A stretch of 13,272 nt of DNA from NCBI GenBank assembly GCA_036375275.1, contig DASUSF010000497.1, positions 1 through 13,272 on the forward strand, read 5' to 3'. The notes under the pieces were generated by a model, which did not search any database, was not told the DNA's origin, and saw nothing but the letters and a program-made list of their open reading frames with translations. Below, in pieces: positions 6,254 through 13,272 of the stretch. The translations under genes were made by a program, and so were the position numbers. This DNA comes from DASUSF01 sp036375275 (GTDB taxonomy: Bacteria > Pseudomonadota > Alphaproteobacteria > Geminicoccales > Geminicoccaceae). Each line of letters starts with the position of its first letter. The first letter of the stretch is position 1.

Positions 6254-6988
6254 GTGTTCCGCTCGTCCGCCTTCAATCTCGCGTTCTACGTCTGGACCAC
6301 GCTGCTCGCGGTAGTCGGGCTGCCGGTCCTGCTCGGGCCACGCCGGACGGTCGCCCGGTTCGCGCGCGTGTGGCAGGCCGGCATCGCCTTCCTGCTCCGC
6401 CACCTCGCCGGGATCACCTGGGAGACCCGCGGCCGCGAGCACGTGCCCGACGCCTTGCCGGTCTACGCCATGAAGCACCAGTCGGCGTTCGAGACCCTGG
6501 TGCTCCACCTCCTGATCGACGATCCGGCGATCGCGCTCAAGCGCGAGCTGACCCTGATCCCGCTGTTCGGCTGGTTCCTGATCGGCGCCGGGATGATCCG
6601 GATCGACCGGACCAGCCGGTCCCGGGCGCTGCGCTCCCTGGTGGCCGGCGCCAGGGCGGCGCTGGCGCGGGGTCAGCCGGTCGTGATCTTCCCGGAGGGC
6701 ACCCGCGTCGCGCCCGACGCCGAAAAGCCGTACCAGCCGGGGGTCGCCGCCCTGTACCTGCAGCTTCAGCGCCCGGTCGTGCCGGTGGCGCTCAACTCCG
6801 GCCTGTTCTGGGGCCGGCGAAGCTTCAGGAAGCGGCCGGGGCGGATCGTCGTCGAGTTCCTGGAGCCGATCGCACCCGGCCTCGACCGGGCCGCCTTCAT
6901 GGGCCTGCTGCGCGACCGGATCGAGGCGGCCACGGCGCGGCTGACGGAGGAAGGCCGCCGCCAGCTAGAGCATCATCCGCTCGGCTAA
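6254..6988 (+). CDS. plsC: 1-acyl-sn-glycerol-3-phosphate acyltransferase (PlsC/AGPAT family)
   Basis: Transfers an acyl chain to lysophosphatidic acid to make phosphatidic acid at the inner membrane. The 244-residue product has an N-terminal hydrophobic segment (about 8-27, FYVWTTLLAVVGLPVLL), motif I HQSAFE (75-80) with the catalytic H75, and motif III FPEGTR (146-151). Motif I ends in Glu where the textbook HX4D has Asp, a variant I associate with alphaproteobacterial members. The GTG at 6254, 5 nt after ftsX, gives the natural N-terminus MFRSSAFNLAFY; the frame also offers a GTG at 6224 that overlaps ftsX by 25 nt. The 3' end (from 6973) runs into a palindromic element, so the last few residues may be element-derived. 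Confidence 0.9.
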   Translation: MFRSSAFNLAFYVWTTLLAVVGLPVLLGPRRTVARFARVWQAGIAFLLRHLAGITWETRGREHVPDALPVYAMKHQSAFETLVLHLLIDDPAIALKRELTLIPLFGWFLIGAGMIRIDRTSRSRALRSLVAGARAALARGQPVVIFPEGTRVAPDAEKPYQPGVAALYLQLQRPVVPVALNSGLFWGRRSFRKRPGRIVVEFLEPIAPGLDRAAFMGLLRDRIEAATARLTEEGRRQLEHHPLG

Positions 6989-7027
6989 GACCGCTCTCCC
7001 GAGCGGTTCCAAGCGGATGAACCGCTC
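6973..7027. repeat. Compound palindromic element between convergent operons
   Basis: Three perfect pairings share the same bases. TCATCCGCT (6973-6981) pairs with AGCGGATGA (7012-7020), enclosing ACCGCTC-TCCC-GAGCGGT (6990-7007). Alternatively GAGCGGTTC (7001-7009) pairs with GAACCGCTC (7019-7027). The two folds are mutually exclusive. It overlaps the last codons of plsC and ends 12 nt before the stop of the convergent chaC-like gene. It may act as a two-way terminator, though no T-run follows, or be a copy of a dispersed intergenic palindrome of the kind common in alphaproteobacterial genomes. Copy number cannot be judged from this window. Confidence 0.6.
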
Positions 7028-7038
7028 CGGGCGGCTGA

Positions 7039-7581
7039 TCAACCGGCCATGCGGAGGCGCCGGGCCAGGACGTGGAGCGGGCCGTCGACCAGCCCCAGCT
7101 CCTCGAGATGCTCGACCGTGCTCAGAACGTAGTCGCGGCAGTGGCCGGAGATCCCCTGGCCCTGACCGACGAGGGCGAGGGTGCGCTCCTCGTCCAGGCG
7201 GCCGGCATACTGCCGGTGGTCGCGCCGGACCACGTAGCACCACGCCATGACCGGGCCCTCGGGCGTCCGCACCTGCAGCCGGCGGCGCTGGTAGACCGCG
7301 GTCACCAGCTCGCGCGCGTCGAGATAGGCCAGCACCTCGGCCTCGCGCGCCGGGTCGATCCGGAGCACGCGGCCGCGGCAGGAGCCGCCCCGATCCAGCC
7401 CGAGGACCAGGCCCGGCCGCTGCTCGGTCCCGCGGTGCACCCAGCTGTAGACGCAGAGCGCCCGGTGGTAGCCCCTGAGCCACGCGTCCCGGGCCTCCAC
7501 GTGCTCGAAGCCGGGCCGCCACAACAGGGAGCCGTAGGCGAACACCCACGGCGGAGCGTCGATCTCGGGCAAGGCGCTCAA
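7039..7581 (-). CDS. chaC: Gamma-glutamylcyclotransferase, ChaC-like
   Basis: ChaC-family enzymes release 5-oxoproline from gamma-glutamyl peptides, chiefly glutathione, in the cytoplasm. The 180-residue product carries the substrate-loop motif YGSLLWRPGF (16-25), GLDRGGSCRGR (61-71), the probable catalytic E91 in YLDARELVTAVYQRR, and HRQYAG (122-127), with ISGHCRDYVLSTVEHL near the end, all in family order and length. The start is a TTG at 7581-7579 that shares TTGA with the stop of the upstream oxygenase; a second TTG lies at 7572. No ATG fits before the YGSLLW motif. It is last in the five-gene minus-strand operon and ends against the palindromic element. Confidence 0.9.
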   Translation of the reverse strand: MSALPEIDAPPWVFAYGSLLWRPGFEHVEARDAWLRGYHRALCVYSWVHRGTEQRPGLVLGLDRGGSCRGRVLRIDPAREAEVLAYLDARELVTAVYQRRRLQVRTPEGPVMAWCYVVRRDHRQYAGRLDEERTLALVGQGQGISGHCRDYVLSTVEHLEELGLVDGPLHVLARRLRMAG

Positions 7582-8207
7582 AGGCTGAAGTTGAACGCGA
7601 TCGAGATCCGCGCCCGCTCGCCCTCGTAAGGGCGGACCGCGTGCGCCAGCCAGGACGGGAACAGGATCATCTGCCCCGCCTTCGGATAGATCAGCTCGCT
7701 CGCCCCGGCCGACTGCCCGCCCGGCACGGCGAAGCCGAGCAGGGGCGCGTACATCGCCGGCGCGACCCCGCGCGGGTCCTGCATCTCGAACGCGCCGCCG
7801 AGGTCCGGCCTGCCGTCGATCCCGCCGTCGTCGACGTAGTAGGTCCCCGACCAGTAGCAGCCCGGATGGGTGTGGAACTCGTTGCCGTGGCCGCGCCGGT
7901 TGACGTTCGCCCAGGCGATGGTCTTCCAGGCGACCTTGACCGGCTTGCCGGCGCGGTCCGAGGTCATCCGGGTGGCGACGTTCCGGGCGGCATCGAGCAG
8001 GCGTCGCGCGGGCTCCCCGCCCCACGCCTCGAGGCCCCAGGCCGACTGCCAGCCGCCGAGGTTGCTGTGCTGCACGCCGGGCTCGCTCGCCGCCCGCTCC
8101 AGGATGATCCGGGCGAGCTCGGCGTTCAGCGTCTCCGCGTCGTCCAGTGTCGCGATGATGACCGGGGTCGCGAAGTAGCTCCTCACCTCGGCCTTGAGCC
8201 GGCTCAT
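7578..8207 (-). CDS. Putative 2OG-Fe(II) oxygenase (TIGR02466/PF13759-like)
   Basis: A 209-residue protein with the features of the 2-oxoglutarate/iron oxygenases of the 2OG-FeII_Oxy_5 group, whose substrates are mostly unknown. Seen: WANVNRRGHGNEFHTHPG with candidate iron ligands H112 and H114, then SGTYYVDDGG (120-129), a double-stranded beta-helix pattern, LFPSWLAHAVRPY with the distal ligand H189, and ERARISIAFN with R198/R200 as the likely 2-oxoglutarate anchor. The first ligand motif reads HxH rather than HxD. The ATG at 8207 shares ATGA with the tyrA stop, and the stop shares TTGA with the chaC-like start, so its translation is coupled on both sides. The substrate is not known; the operon suggests a small molecule or protein tied to aromatic amino acid supply, but that is inference. 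Confidence 0.85.
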   Translation of the reverse strand: MSRLKAEVRSYFATPVIIATLDDAETLNAELARIILERAASEPGVQHSNLGGWQSAWGLEAWGGEPARRLLDAARNVATRMTSDRAGKPVKVAWKTIAWANVNRRGHGNEFHTHPGCYWSGTYYVDDGGIDGRPDLGGAFEMQDPRGVAPAMYAPLLGFAVPGGQSAGASELIYPKAGQMILFPSWLAHAVRPYEGERARISIAFNFSL

Positions 8208-9139
8208 CGGTCCTCTCCCGTCCGGCCGTTCGCGCGTTCCAGCACCCGGCGGTCGTAGGCCTGGCCGTACTGGATCACCCCGCGGCGGATCGCCCTCGTC
8301 CGGGTGAACAGCTCCTCGAGCTTGTCGCCCTCGCCCCAGCGGATCGCCCGCTGGAGCGCCGCCAGGTCCTCCGTGAACCGGCCGAGCATCTCGAGCACCG
8401 CTTCCCGATTGTTCAGGAACACGTCCCGCCACATCACGGGGTCGGAGCCCGCGATCCGGGTGAAGTCGGTGAAGCCGCCGGCGGCGTACCGCAGCACCTC
8501 GCTCTGCAGGTGCTCCTCGAGGTCCGCGACCGTGCCGACGATGGTGTAGGCGATCAGGTGCGGCAGGTGCGAGGTGATCGCGAGCACCCGGTCGTGATGC
8601 TCCGGCGTCATCGTCTCGACGGTCATGCCGATCGCCCGCCACATGGCCTCGATCTCGGCGACGGCGCCGGCGTCGGTGTCCTCGATCGGGGTGAGGATGC
8701 AGTGGCGGCCCCGGAACAGCTCGGCGAACGCGGCATCCGGTCCGGAGTGCTCGGTCCCGGCCACCGGATGTCCGCCGACGAAGCGGCCGCGGTGCGGAAG
8801 GTGGGGGACCACGCGCCGGATGACCTCCGCCTTGATCGAGCCGACGTCGGTGACGATCGCGGCCTGGTCGAGCCGGGGCGCCATGGCTTCGGCGACCGCG
8901 CCTGCCGCCGCGGGCGGCGTCCCGATCACGACGAGGTCGGCGCCCTCCACCGCCACCGCCGGATCCTCGACCACGCGGTCGGCGAGGCCGAGCTCCAGGG
9001 CGCGGGCGCGCGTGCTCTCGCGGCGGGCGCAGGCGACGAGCTCCGCGGCGAGCCCGAGCTGCCTGAGGTTGATCGCCAGCGAGCCGTTGATGAGCCCGAT
9101 CCCGATCAGCGCGACACGCTCGAAGCGGCGCGCGCTCAT
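8204..9139 (-). CDS. tyrA: Prephenate/arogenate (cyclohexadienyl) dehydrogenase
   Basis: NAD(P)-dependent oxidative decarboxylation of prephenate to 4-hydroxyphenylpyruvate, or of arogenate to tyrosine. The 311-residue product is a stand-alone TyrA. Seen: the Rossmann dinucleotide loop GIGLINGS (13-20), S101 in TDVGSIK, H124 in GGHPVAGTEHSG and H191 in SHLPH, the latter three matching the active-site Ser, His and His of characterised enzymes. A helical dehydrogenase domain fills the C-terminal half (AAGGFTDFTRIAGSDP). The ATG at 9139 shares ATGA with the hisC stop. Which substrate or cofactor is preferred cannot be told from what is visible. No ACT domain is present, so no built-in tyrosine feedback site is evident. 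Confidence 0.95.
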   Translation of the reverse strand: MSARRFERVALIGIGLINGSLAINLRQLGLAAELVACARRESTRARALELGLADRVVEDPAVAVEGADLVVIGTPPAAAGAVAEAMAPRLDQAAIVTDVGSIKAEVIRRVVPHLPHRGRFVGGHPVAGTEHSGPDAAFAELFRGRHCILTPIEDTDAGAVAEIEAMWRAIGMTVETMTPEHHDRVLAITSHLPHLIAYTIVGTVADLEEHLQSEVLRYAAGGFTDFTRIAGSDPVMWRDVFLNNREAVLEMLGRFTEDLAALQRAIRWGEGDKLEELFTRTRAIRRGVIQYGQAYDRRVLERANGRTGEDR

Positions 9140-10236
9140 CCCAGAAAGTCCCGGAGCGCGTCGATCACCGCCCGGTTCTCGGCCTCGAGGCCGACCGAGA
9201 TCCGGAGGCAGTCCGGGAGGCCGTAGGCGGTCATCGGGCGGGCGAGGACGCCACGGCGCTCGAGCGCGACGCTCGCGGCCGCCGAGGTGTGCGGCCCCTC
9301 CGCCGGGAAGCCGATGAGGACGAAGTTGCCGGCGCTCGGATGGGCCTCGAGGCCGAGCCGGCCGAGCTGATCCGACAGCCAGGGCAGCCAGGTGTCGTTG
9401 TGGGCGCGGGAGCGCTCCTGATGGTGCAGGTCCTCGAGCGCCGCGATGCCGGCCACCTGGGCGAGACGGCCGACGTTGAACGGGCCGCGCACCCGGTCGA
9501 TCACGTCGACCACCCGAGGGTCGGCGTAGAGCCAGCCGAGGCGGAGCGCCGCGAGCCCGAACAGCTTGGAGAAGGTCCGGGTCATGACCACGTTGGGCGC
9601 GCGGTCGACCAGCTCCCGACCCGAGGTGTAGTCGTTCCGGCGGACGTACTCGGCGTAGGCGGCGTCGATCACCAGGAGCACGTCGTCGGGCAGGCCGGCG
9701 TGCAGGCGGCCCAGCTCCTGGACGCCGAGGTAGCTGCCGGTCGGGTTGTTGGGATTGGCGAGGAACACCATCCGGGTCCGGCTGCTCACGCGCGCCAGGA
9801 TCTGGTCGACGTCGGCGCGGAGACCGGTCTCCGGCGCCGCGACCGGCACCGCGCCGACCGCGAGCGCGCCGAGCTTGTACATCAGGAAGCCGTGCGCGCT
9901 GTACAGCACCTCGTCGCCGGGGCCGGCGTACGCGCGCAGCAGCAGCTGGATCAGCTCGTCCGAGCCCGCGCCGCAGACGATCCGCGCGGGATCGAGATCG
10001 AAGCGCACGCCGATCGCCCGACGGAGCACGACGGACGCGCCGTCCGGGTAGCGGTGCAGGTCCGGCGCGGCCTCACGTACCGCGTCGACGGCGTGGGGCG
10101 ACGGGCCGATCGCGCTCTCGTTGGCCGAAAGCTTGATCGCGCGGGCGGCCCCTTCGGCCTCAGCCTTGCCGCCGACATAGGGCTGGATCTCGAGGATGCC
10201 GGGCCGTGGCCGGAGCCTCACCATGGAAACGCTCAT
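9136..10236 (-). CDS. hisC: Histidinol-phosphate / aromatic aminotransferase
   Basis: PLP-dependent fold-type I aminotransferase. The 366-residue product has the HisC layout: PGILEIQPYVGG (12-23), KLSANESAIGPSP (35-47), HRYPDG (61-66), NPNNPTG (161-167), D191 in DAAYAEY which contacts the PLP pyridine nitrogen, the Schiff-base K224 in TRTFSKLFGLAALRLGW, and R345 in CLRISVG which binds the substrate carboxylate or phosphate. Because it lies between chorismate mutase and tyrA with no other his gene in view, it probably also transaminates aromatic keto acids or prephenate. The ATG at 10236 gives MSVSMVRLRPRPG; an ATG at 10224 is the alternative, with GGATGAG 7 nt upstream. It starts 37 nt after the chorismate mutase stop. 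Confidence 0.94.
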   Translation of the reverse strand: MSVSMVRLRPRPGILEIQPYVGGKAEAEGAARAIKLSANESAIGPSPHAVDAVREAAPDLHRYPDGASVVLRRAIGVRFDLDPARIVCGAGSDELIQLLLRAYAGPGDEVLYSAHGFLMYKLGALAVGAVPVAAPETGLRADVDQILARVSSRTRMVFLANPNNPTGSYLGVQELGRLHAGLPDDVLLVIDAAYAEYVRRNDYTSGRELVDRAPNVVMTRTFSKLFGLAALRLGWLYADPRVVDVIDRVRGPFNVGRLAQVAGIAALEDLHHQERSRAHNDTWLPWLSDQLGRLGLEAHPSAGNFVLIGFPAEGPHTSAAASVALERRGVLARPMTAYGLPDCLRISVGLEAENRAVIDALRDFLG

Positions 10237-10273
10237 CCGAGGTCGAAAGCTGGCAGGTCGAGGCGGTGGGCCC

Positions 10274-11140
10274 TCAGGCGGGTCCCGCGACGGTGATCGG
10301 GCGAGGGTAGCCGCCGAGCGACACGATCCGCAACACCTCGCGACGGGCCGCGGCCAGCACCGCCCCGATCCGCGGATCGCCGTCCTGAACCAGGCTCGGC
10401 ACCTCGACCAGATGGAACGCGCCCGGCTCGCCCGCGGGTCGGGCCGCGGCGAGCCACACCGGCTCGAGCCCGGCATCGGCCAGAAGCGTCCGGAGCCGCG
10501 CGCGCGAGACCCCGACCTCCGCCTCGACCGCGAGCAGGCTCTGGTCGTCGCCGGACGCCTCGAGGTCGATCCGCCCGATCGCGATCGCCTGGCTGTCGTC
10601 GCCGTCACGGATCAAGGGCCGCACGAAGGGCAGGCGGGCGAACACCCGGAGCCGGTCGTAGTGATCGCTCATCAGCGTCGGCCACCACAGGTCGTCGTCG
10701 CCGGGGAGCGGCAGCACGGCGAGGGTCGCGCTGCCGTTGCCGGCGGCGCGGATCGCCTGGCTGCCGCTGTCGACCCGGTGGATCGGCGTGCTCGAGCCGA
10801 AGTGGTCGCGGGCGAGGTCCCAGGTCGGCGCGCCTTCGCGCGGGGCATAGACCGCGACCGAGAGCGGGGTCTGGATCCGGGTCAGCACGGCGATCAGCTC
10901 GCGCCACATGCGGACCAGGGCGGCGGGCGGGAAGCGTCCCGCGTTGTCCTCGACCAGACGGCGCAGGATCTGGGCCTCGCGCGCCGGCCGGACCGCGAGG
11001 CGGTCGCGCTGGCGGTCGCCCTTGACTTCCGCCACCTGGCGCACGACCTCGGTGCGGCGAATCAGGAGGTCGAGGATGGCCCTATCGACCCGGTCGATCT
11101 CCTTCCTGAGGTCTTCGAGCTCTGAAGTGACCGCTTGCAT
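10274..11140 (-). CDS. AroQ-type chorismate mutase with degenerate prephenate-dehydratase-like C-terminal region
   Basis: Converts chorismate to prephenate. Residues 5-90 form an all-helical AroQ chorismate mutase domain: LRKEIDRVDRAILDLLIRR with R12 and R28/R29, K40 in AEVKGDRQ, and RPAREAQIL with R54 and E55, matching R11, R28, K39, R51 and E52 of the E. coli mutase. The remaining 200 residues look like the periplasmic-binding fold of prephenate dehydratase followed by an ACT-like segment (EASGDDQSLLAVEAEVG, near 194-210, then a helix and strand), but where the catalytic Thr-Arg-Phe should stand the sequence reads DDSQAIAIG (181-189). The tail is therefore probably non-catalytic and perhaps regulatory. 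It is first in the minus-strand operon and divergent from metX. A 288-residue length agrees with the mutases annotated before hisC in related genera, as I recall them. Confidence 0.87.
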   Translation of the reverse strand: MQAVTSELEDLRKEIDRVDRAILDLLIRRTEVVRQVAEVKGDRQRDRLAVRPAREAQILRRLVEDNAGRFPPAALVRMWRELIAVLTRIQTPLSVAVYAPREGAPTWDLARDHFGSSTPIHRVDSGSQAIRAAGNGSATLAVLPLPGDDDLWWPTLMSDHYDRLRVFARLPFVRPLIRDGDDSQAIAIGRIDLEASGDDQSLLAVEAEVGVSRARLRTLLADAGLEPVWLAAARPAGEPGAFHLVEVPSLVQDGDPRIGAVLAAARREVLRIVSLGGYPRPITVAGPA

Positions 11141-11172
11141 TCAAGCTCACCGGGCGCGCGGGTTTGCTCATC

Positions 11173-11202
11173 AGAGTAGTCCGCGGCGCGCCGGAAACAC
11201 AA
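11173..11202 (-). promoter_or_regulatory. Weak candidate promoter for the aromatic operon
   Basis: On the minus strand TTGTGT (11202-11197) and TACTCT (11178-11173) are 18 bases apart, about 33 bases upstream of the chorismate mutase ATG. The matches to consensus are partial. I saw no attenuator-like leader with clustered Phe, Tyr or His codons before this operon. Confidence 0.25.
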
Positions 11203-11209
11203 GCGACCA

Positions 11210-11238
11210 TTGACTTTAGCCGACGGGCCGGCGAACAA
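11210..11238 (+). promoter_or_regulatory. Candidate promoter for metX-metW
   Basis: TTGACT at 11210-11215 is a 5/6 match to the -35 consensus and stands in the least GC-rich part of the divergent gap. Seventeen bases on is GAACAA (11233-11238), a poor -10. Start would be near 11245, about 19 nt before the metX ATG. The -35s of the two divergent candidates lie only 7 bases apart, so polymerase binding may be exclusive. Confidence 0.35.
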
Positions 11239-11263
11239 GGGTGCCTCAGCACCGTCCGACGAC

Positions 11264-12441
<1,178 letters not shown>

Positions 12442-12445
<4 letters not shown>

Positions 12446-13137
12446 GCCAGGCTCTCCGGCCGGACCTCCGGCTGATCGCCGACTTCGTGAGCCCGGGCGC
12501 GCGGGTGCTCGACGTCGGCTGCGGCGACGGCGCGCTGCTCGCCCACCTCGCCCGGACCAAGGGGGTCGACGCGCGCGGCATCGAGCTCAGCCAGGCCGGG
12601 GTGCACGAGAGCGTCAAGCAGGGGCTCGCCGTGGTCCAGGGCGATGCCGACGCCGACCTGCCGCTCTATCCGGACGATTCCTTCGACTTCGTGATCCTGA
12701 GCCAGACCGTCCAGGCCATGCGCCACCCGAAGCGGGTGCTCGAGGAGATCCTCCGCATCAGCCGCTACGGGATCGTCTCGTTCACCAACTACGCCCACTG
12801 GCGGGCGCGACTCGACCTCCTGCTCCGCGGCCGGATGCCGGTGACCCCGGCGGCGCCCGAGCCGTGGTGGCGGACCGCCAACATCCATCCCTGCACCCTC
12901 GCCGACTTCGAGCGGCTGTGCCGGGAGATCGGGGTGCGGGTGGAGCACCGGCTGTCGCTCGGCAAGAACGGCGACGTCAACCGGCTCGCGAGCGTGCCGG
13001 GGTTCCGCAACCTCTTGAGCGAGCAGGCGCTCTTTCTGCTCAGTCGGGCCCCGACGAGCCGCGCGCGCCGAGGCTCCGTTCGGCCGCCGCCAGCGAGCGC
13101 GGCACCGGCACGTAGGCCGGCATCCGACGCGGCTTGA
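12442..13137 (+). CDS. metW: Methionine biosynthesis protein MetW with extended C-terminal tail
   Basis: A class I methyltransferase-fold protein that partners MetX in proteobacteria and is needed for full homoserine acylation. The core (residues 1-200) has SAM-binding motif VLDVGCGDGALL (22-33), FDFVILSQTVQAM (81-93), VSFTNYAHWRAR (112-123) and the near-invariant WWRTANIHPCT (142-152), closing with LLSEQALFLLSR where the family normally ends. A further 30 residues (about 202-231), rich in Arg, Pro, Ala and Ser, are extra and lie exactly where the gene overlaps the convergent minus-strand gene. The ATG at 12442 shares ATGA with the metX stop, so the two are coupled and presumably made in a fixed ratio. 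Confidence 0.95.
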
Positions 13138-13272
13138 CCGCCGGCTCGAGCGGCGCGGCGTAGATCTGCTTCTCGGCCTGCATCAGCAGCACGCCCGCGA
13201 AGTGTCGCGCCCAGCGGTGGCCGAGTCGCTCGAAGACCAGCGCCGAGCGCAGCACGAACCTGGAGCGGAGCG
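13040..13272 (-). CDS. C-terminal part of a probable class I SAM-dependent methyltransferase (5' end outside window)
   Basis: The frame is open from the right edge to a TGA at 13042-13040, giving 76 residues. The segment RFVLRSALVFERLGHRW followed by HFAGVLLMQAEKQIYAA resembles the C-terminus of methyltransferases often found beside hisC or metXW clusters in Rhodospirillales, where FAGVLLVEA and KQxYA are recurrent; this is from memory and not checked. The methyltransferase domain itself is not in view. The last 25-30 residues are Arg/Pro/Ala-rich and lie antisense to the metW tail, with 98 bp shared. An internal GTG at 13255 is not the start, because conserved sequence continues upstream of it to the edge. 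Confidence 0.6.
   Translation of the reverse strand, partial: LRSRFVLRSALVFERLGHRWARHFAGVLLMQAEKQIYAAPLEPAVKPRRMPAYVPVPRSLAAAERSLGARGSSGPD

Noticed and set aside
6990..7007. Simple intrinsic terminator for plsC
   Set aside because: The hairpin is good but followed by TCCAAG, not a T-run, and it is part of a larger set of alternative pairings; reported as a palindromic element instead.
11141..11263. SAM-II or other SAM riboswitch upstream of metX
   Set aside because: Alphaproteobacterial metX genes can carry SAM-II elements, but I could not find the pseudoknot pattern, and the 5' leader implied by the candidate promoter is only about 19 nt. A covariance-model search would settle it.

Overview
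The window looks like a chromosomal core region of a high-GC alphaproteobacterium, most likely of the Rhodospirillales/Geminicoccales type. This rests on the very GC-rich codon third positions, the L25/Ctc-Pth-YchF cluster, the divergent zinc-ribbon/DUF3426 gene next to ftsEX, the chorismate mutase-hisC-tyrA order, and metX-metW. I see no phage, insertion sequence, CRISPR array or plasmid function. Assignments come from reading motifs; no database search was run.

Layout, left to right. (1) 1-474: the 3' end of an unidentified plus-strand gene, then a 350-base gap with a 33-bp tandem repeat (4.75 copies), a 21-residue hydrophobic mini-ORF and the prs leader. (2) 475-3867, plus strand: prs, rplY/ctc (L25), pth and ychF, a nucleotide-synthesis and translation cluster with short gaps. 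(3) 3900-4541, minus strand: a zinc-ribbon membrane protein with a strong, almost leaderless promoter, divergent from ftsE. (4) 4669-6988, plus strand: ftsE, ftsX (4-nt overlap) and a PlsC-type acyltransferase, an envelope and division group. (5) 6973-7027: a compound palindrome between convergent operons. (6) 7039-11140, minus strand: an AroQ chorismate mutase with a degenerate prephenate-dehydratase-like tail, hisC, tyrA, a 2OG-Fe(II) oxygenase and a ChaC-like gamma-glutamylcyclotransferase. The last four genes are chained by 4-nt start/stop overlaps. (7) 11264-13137, plus strand: metX and metW (4-nt overlap). (8) 13040-13272, minus strand: the C-terminal part of a probable SAM-dependent methyltransferase, convergent with metW and overlapping its unusual tail by 98 bp.

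How the genes fit together: chorismate mutase makes prephenate; TyrA and the broad-specificity aminotransferase HisC carry it toward tyrosine (and phenylalanine, with a dehydratase that must lie elsewhere). MetX and MetW supply acyl-homoserine for methionine. FtsEX couples cell-wall hydrolysis to division, and PlsC makes phosphatidic acid. The least ordinary parts are the repeat/mini-ORF gap upstream of prs, the oxygenase and glutathione-degrading gene locked into the aromatic operon, the pseudo-dehydratase domain, the palindrome at 6973-7027 and the antisense-overlapping MetW tail.
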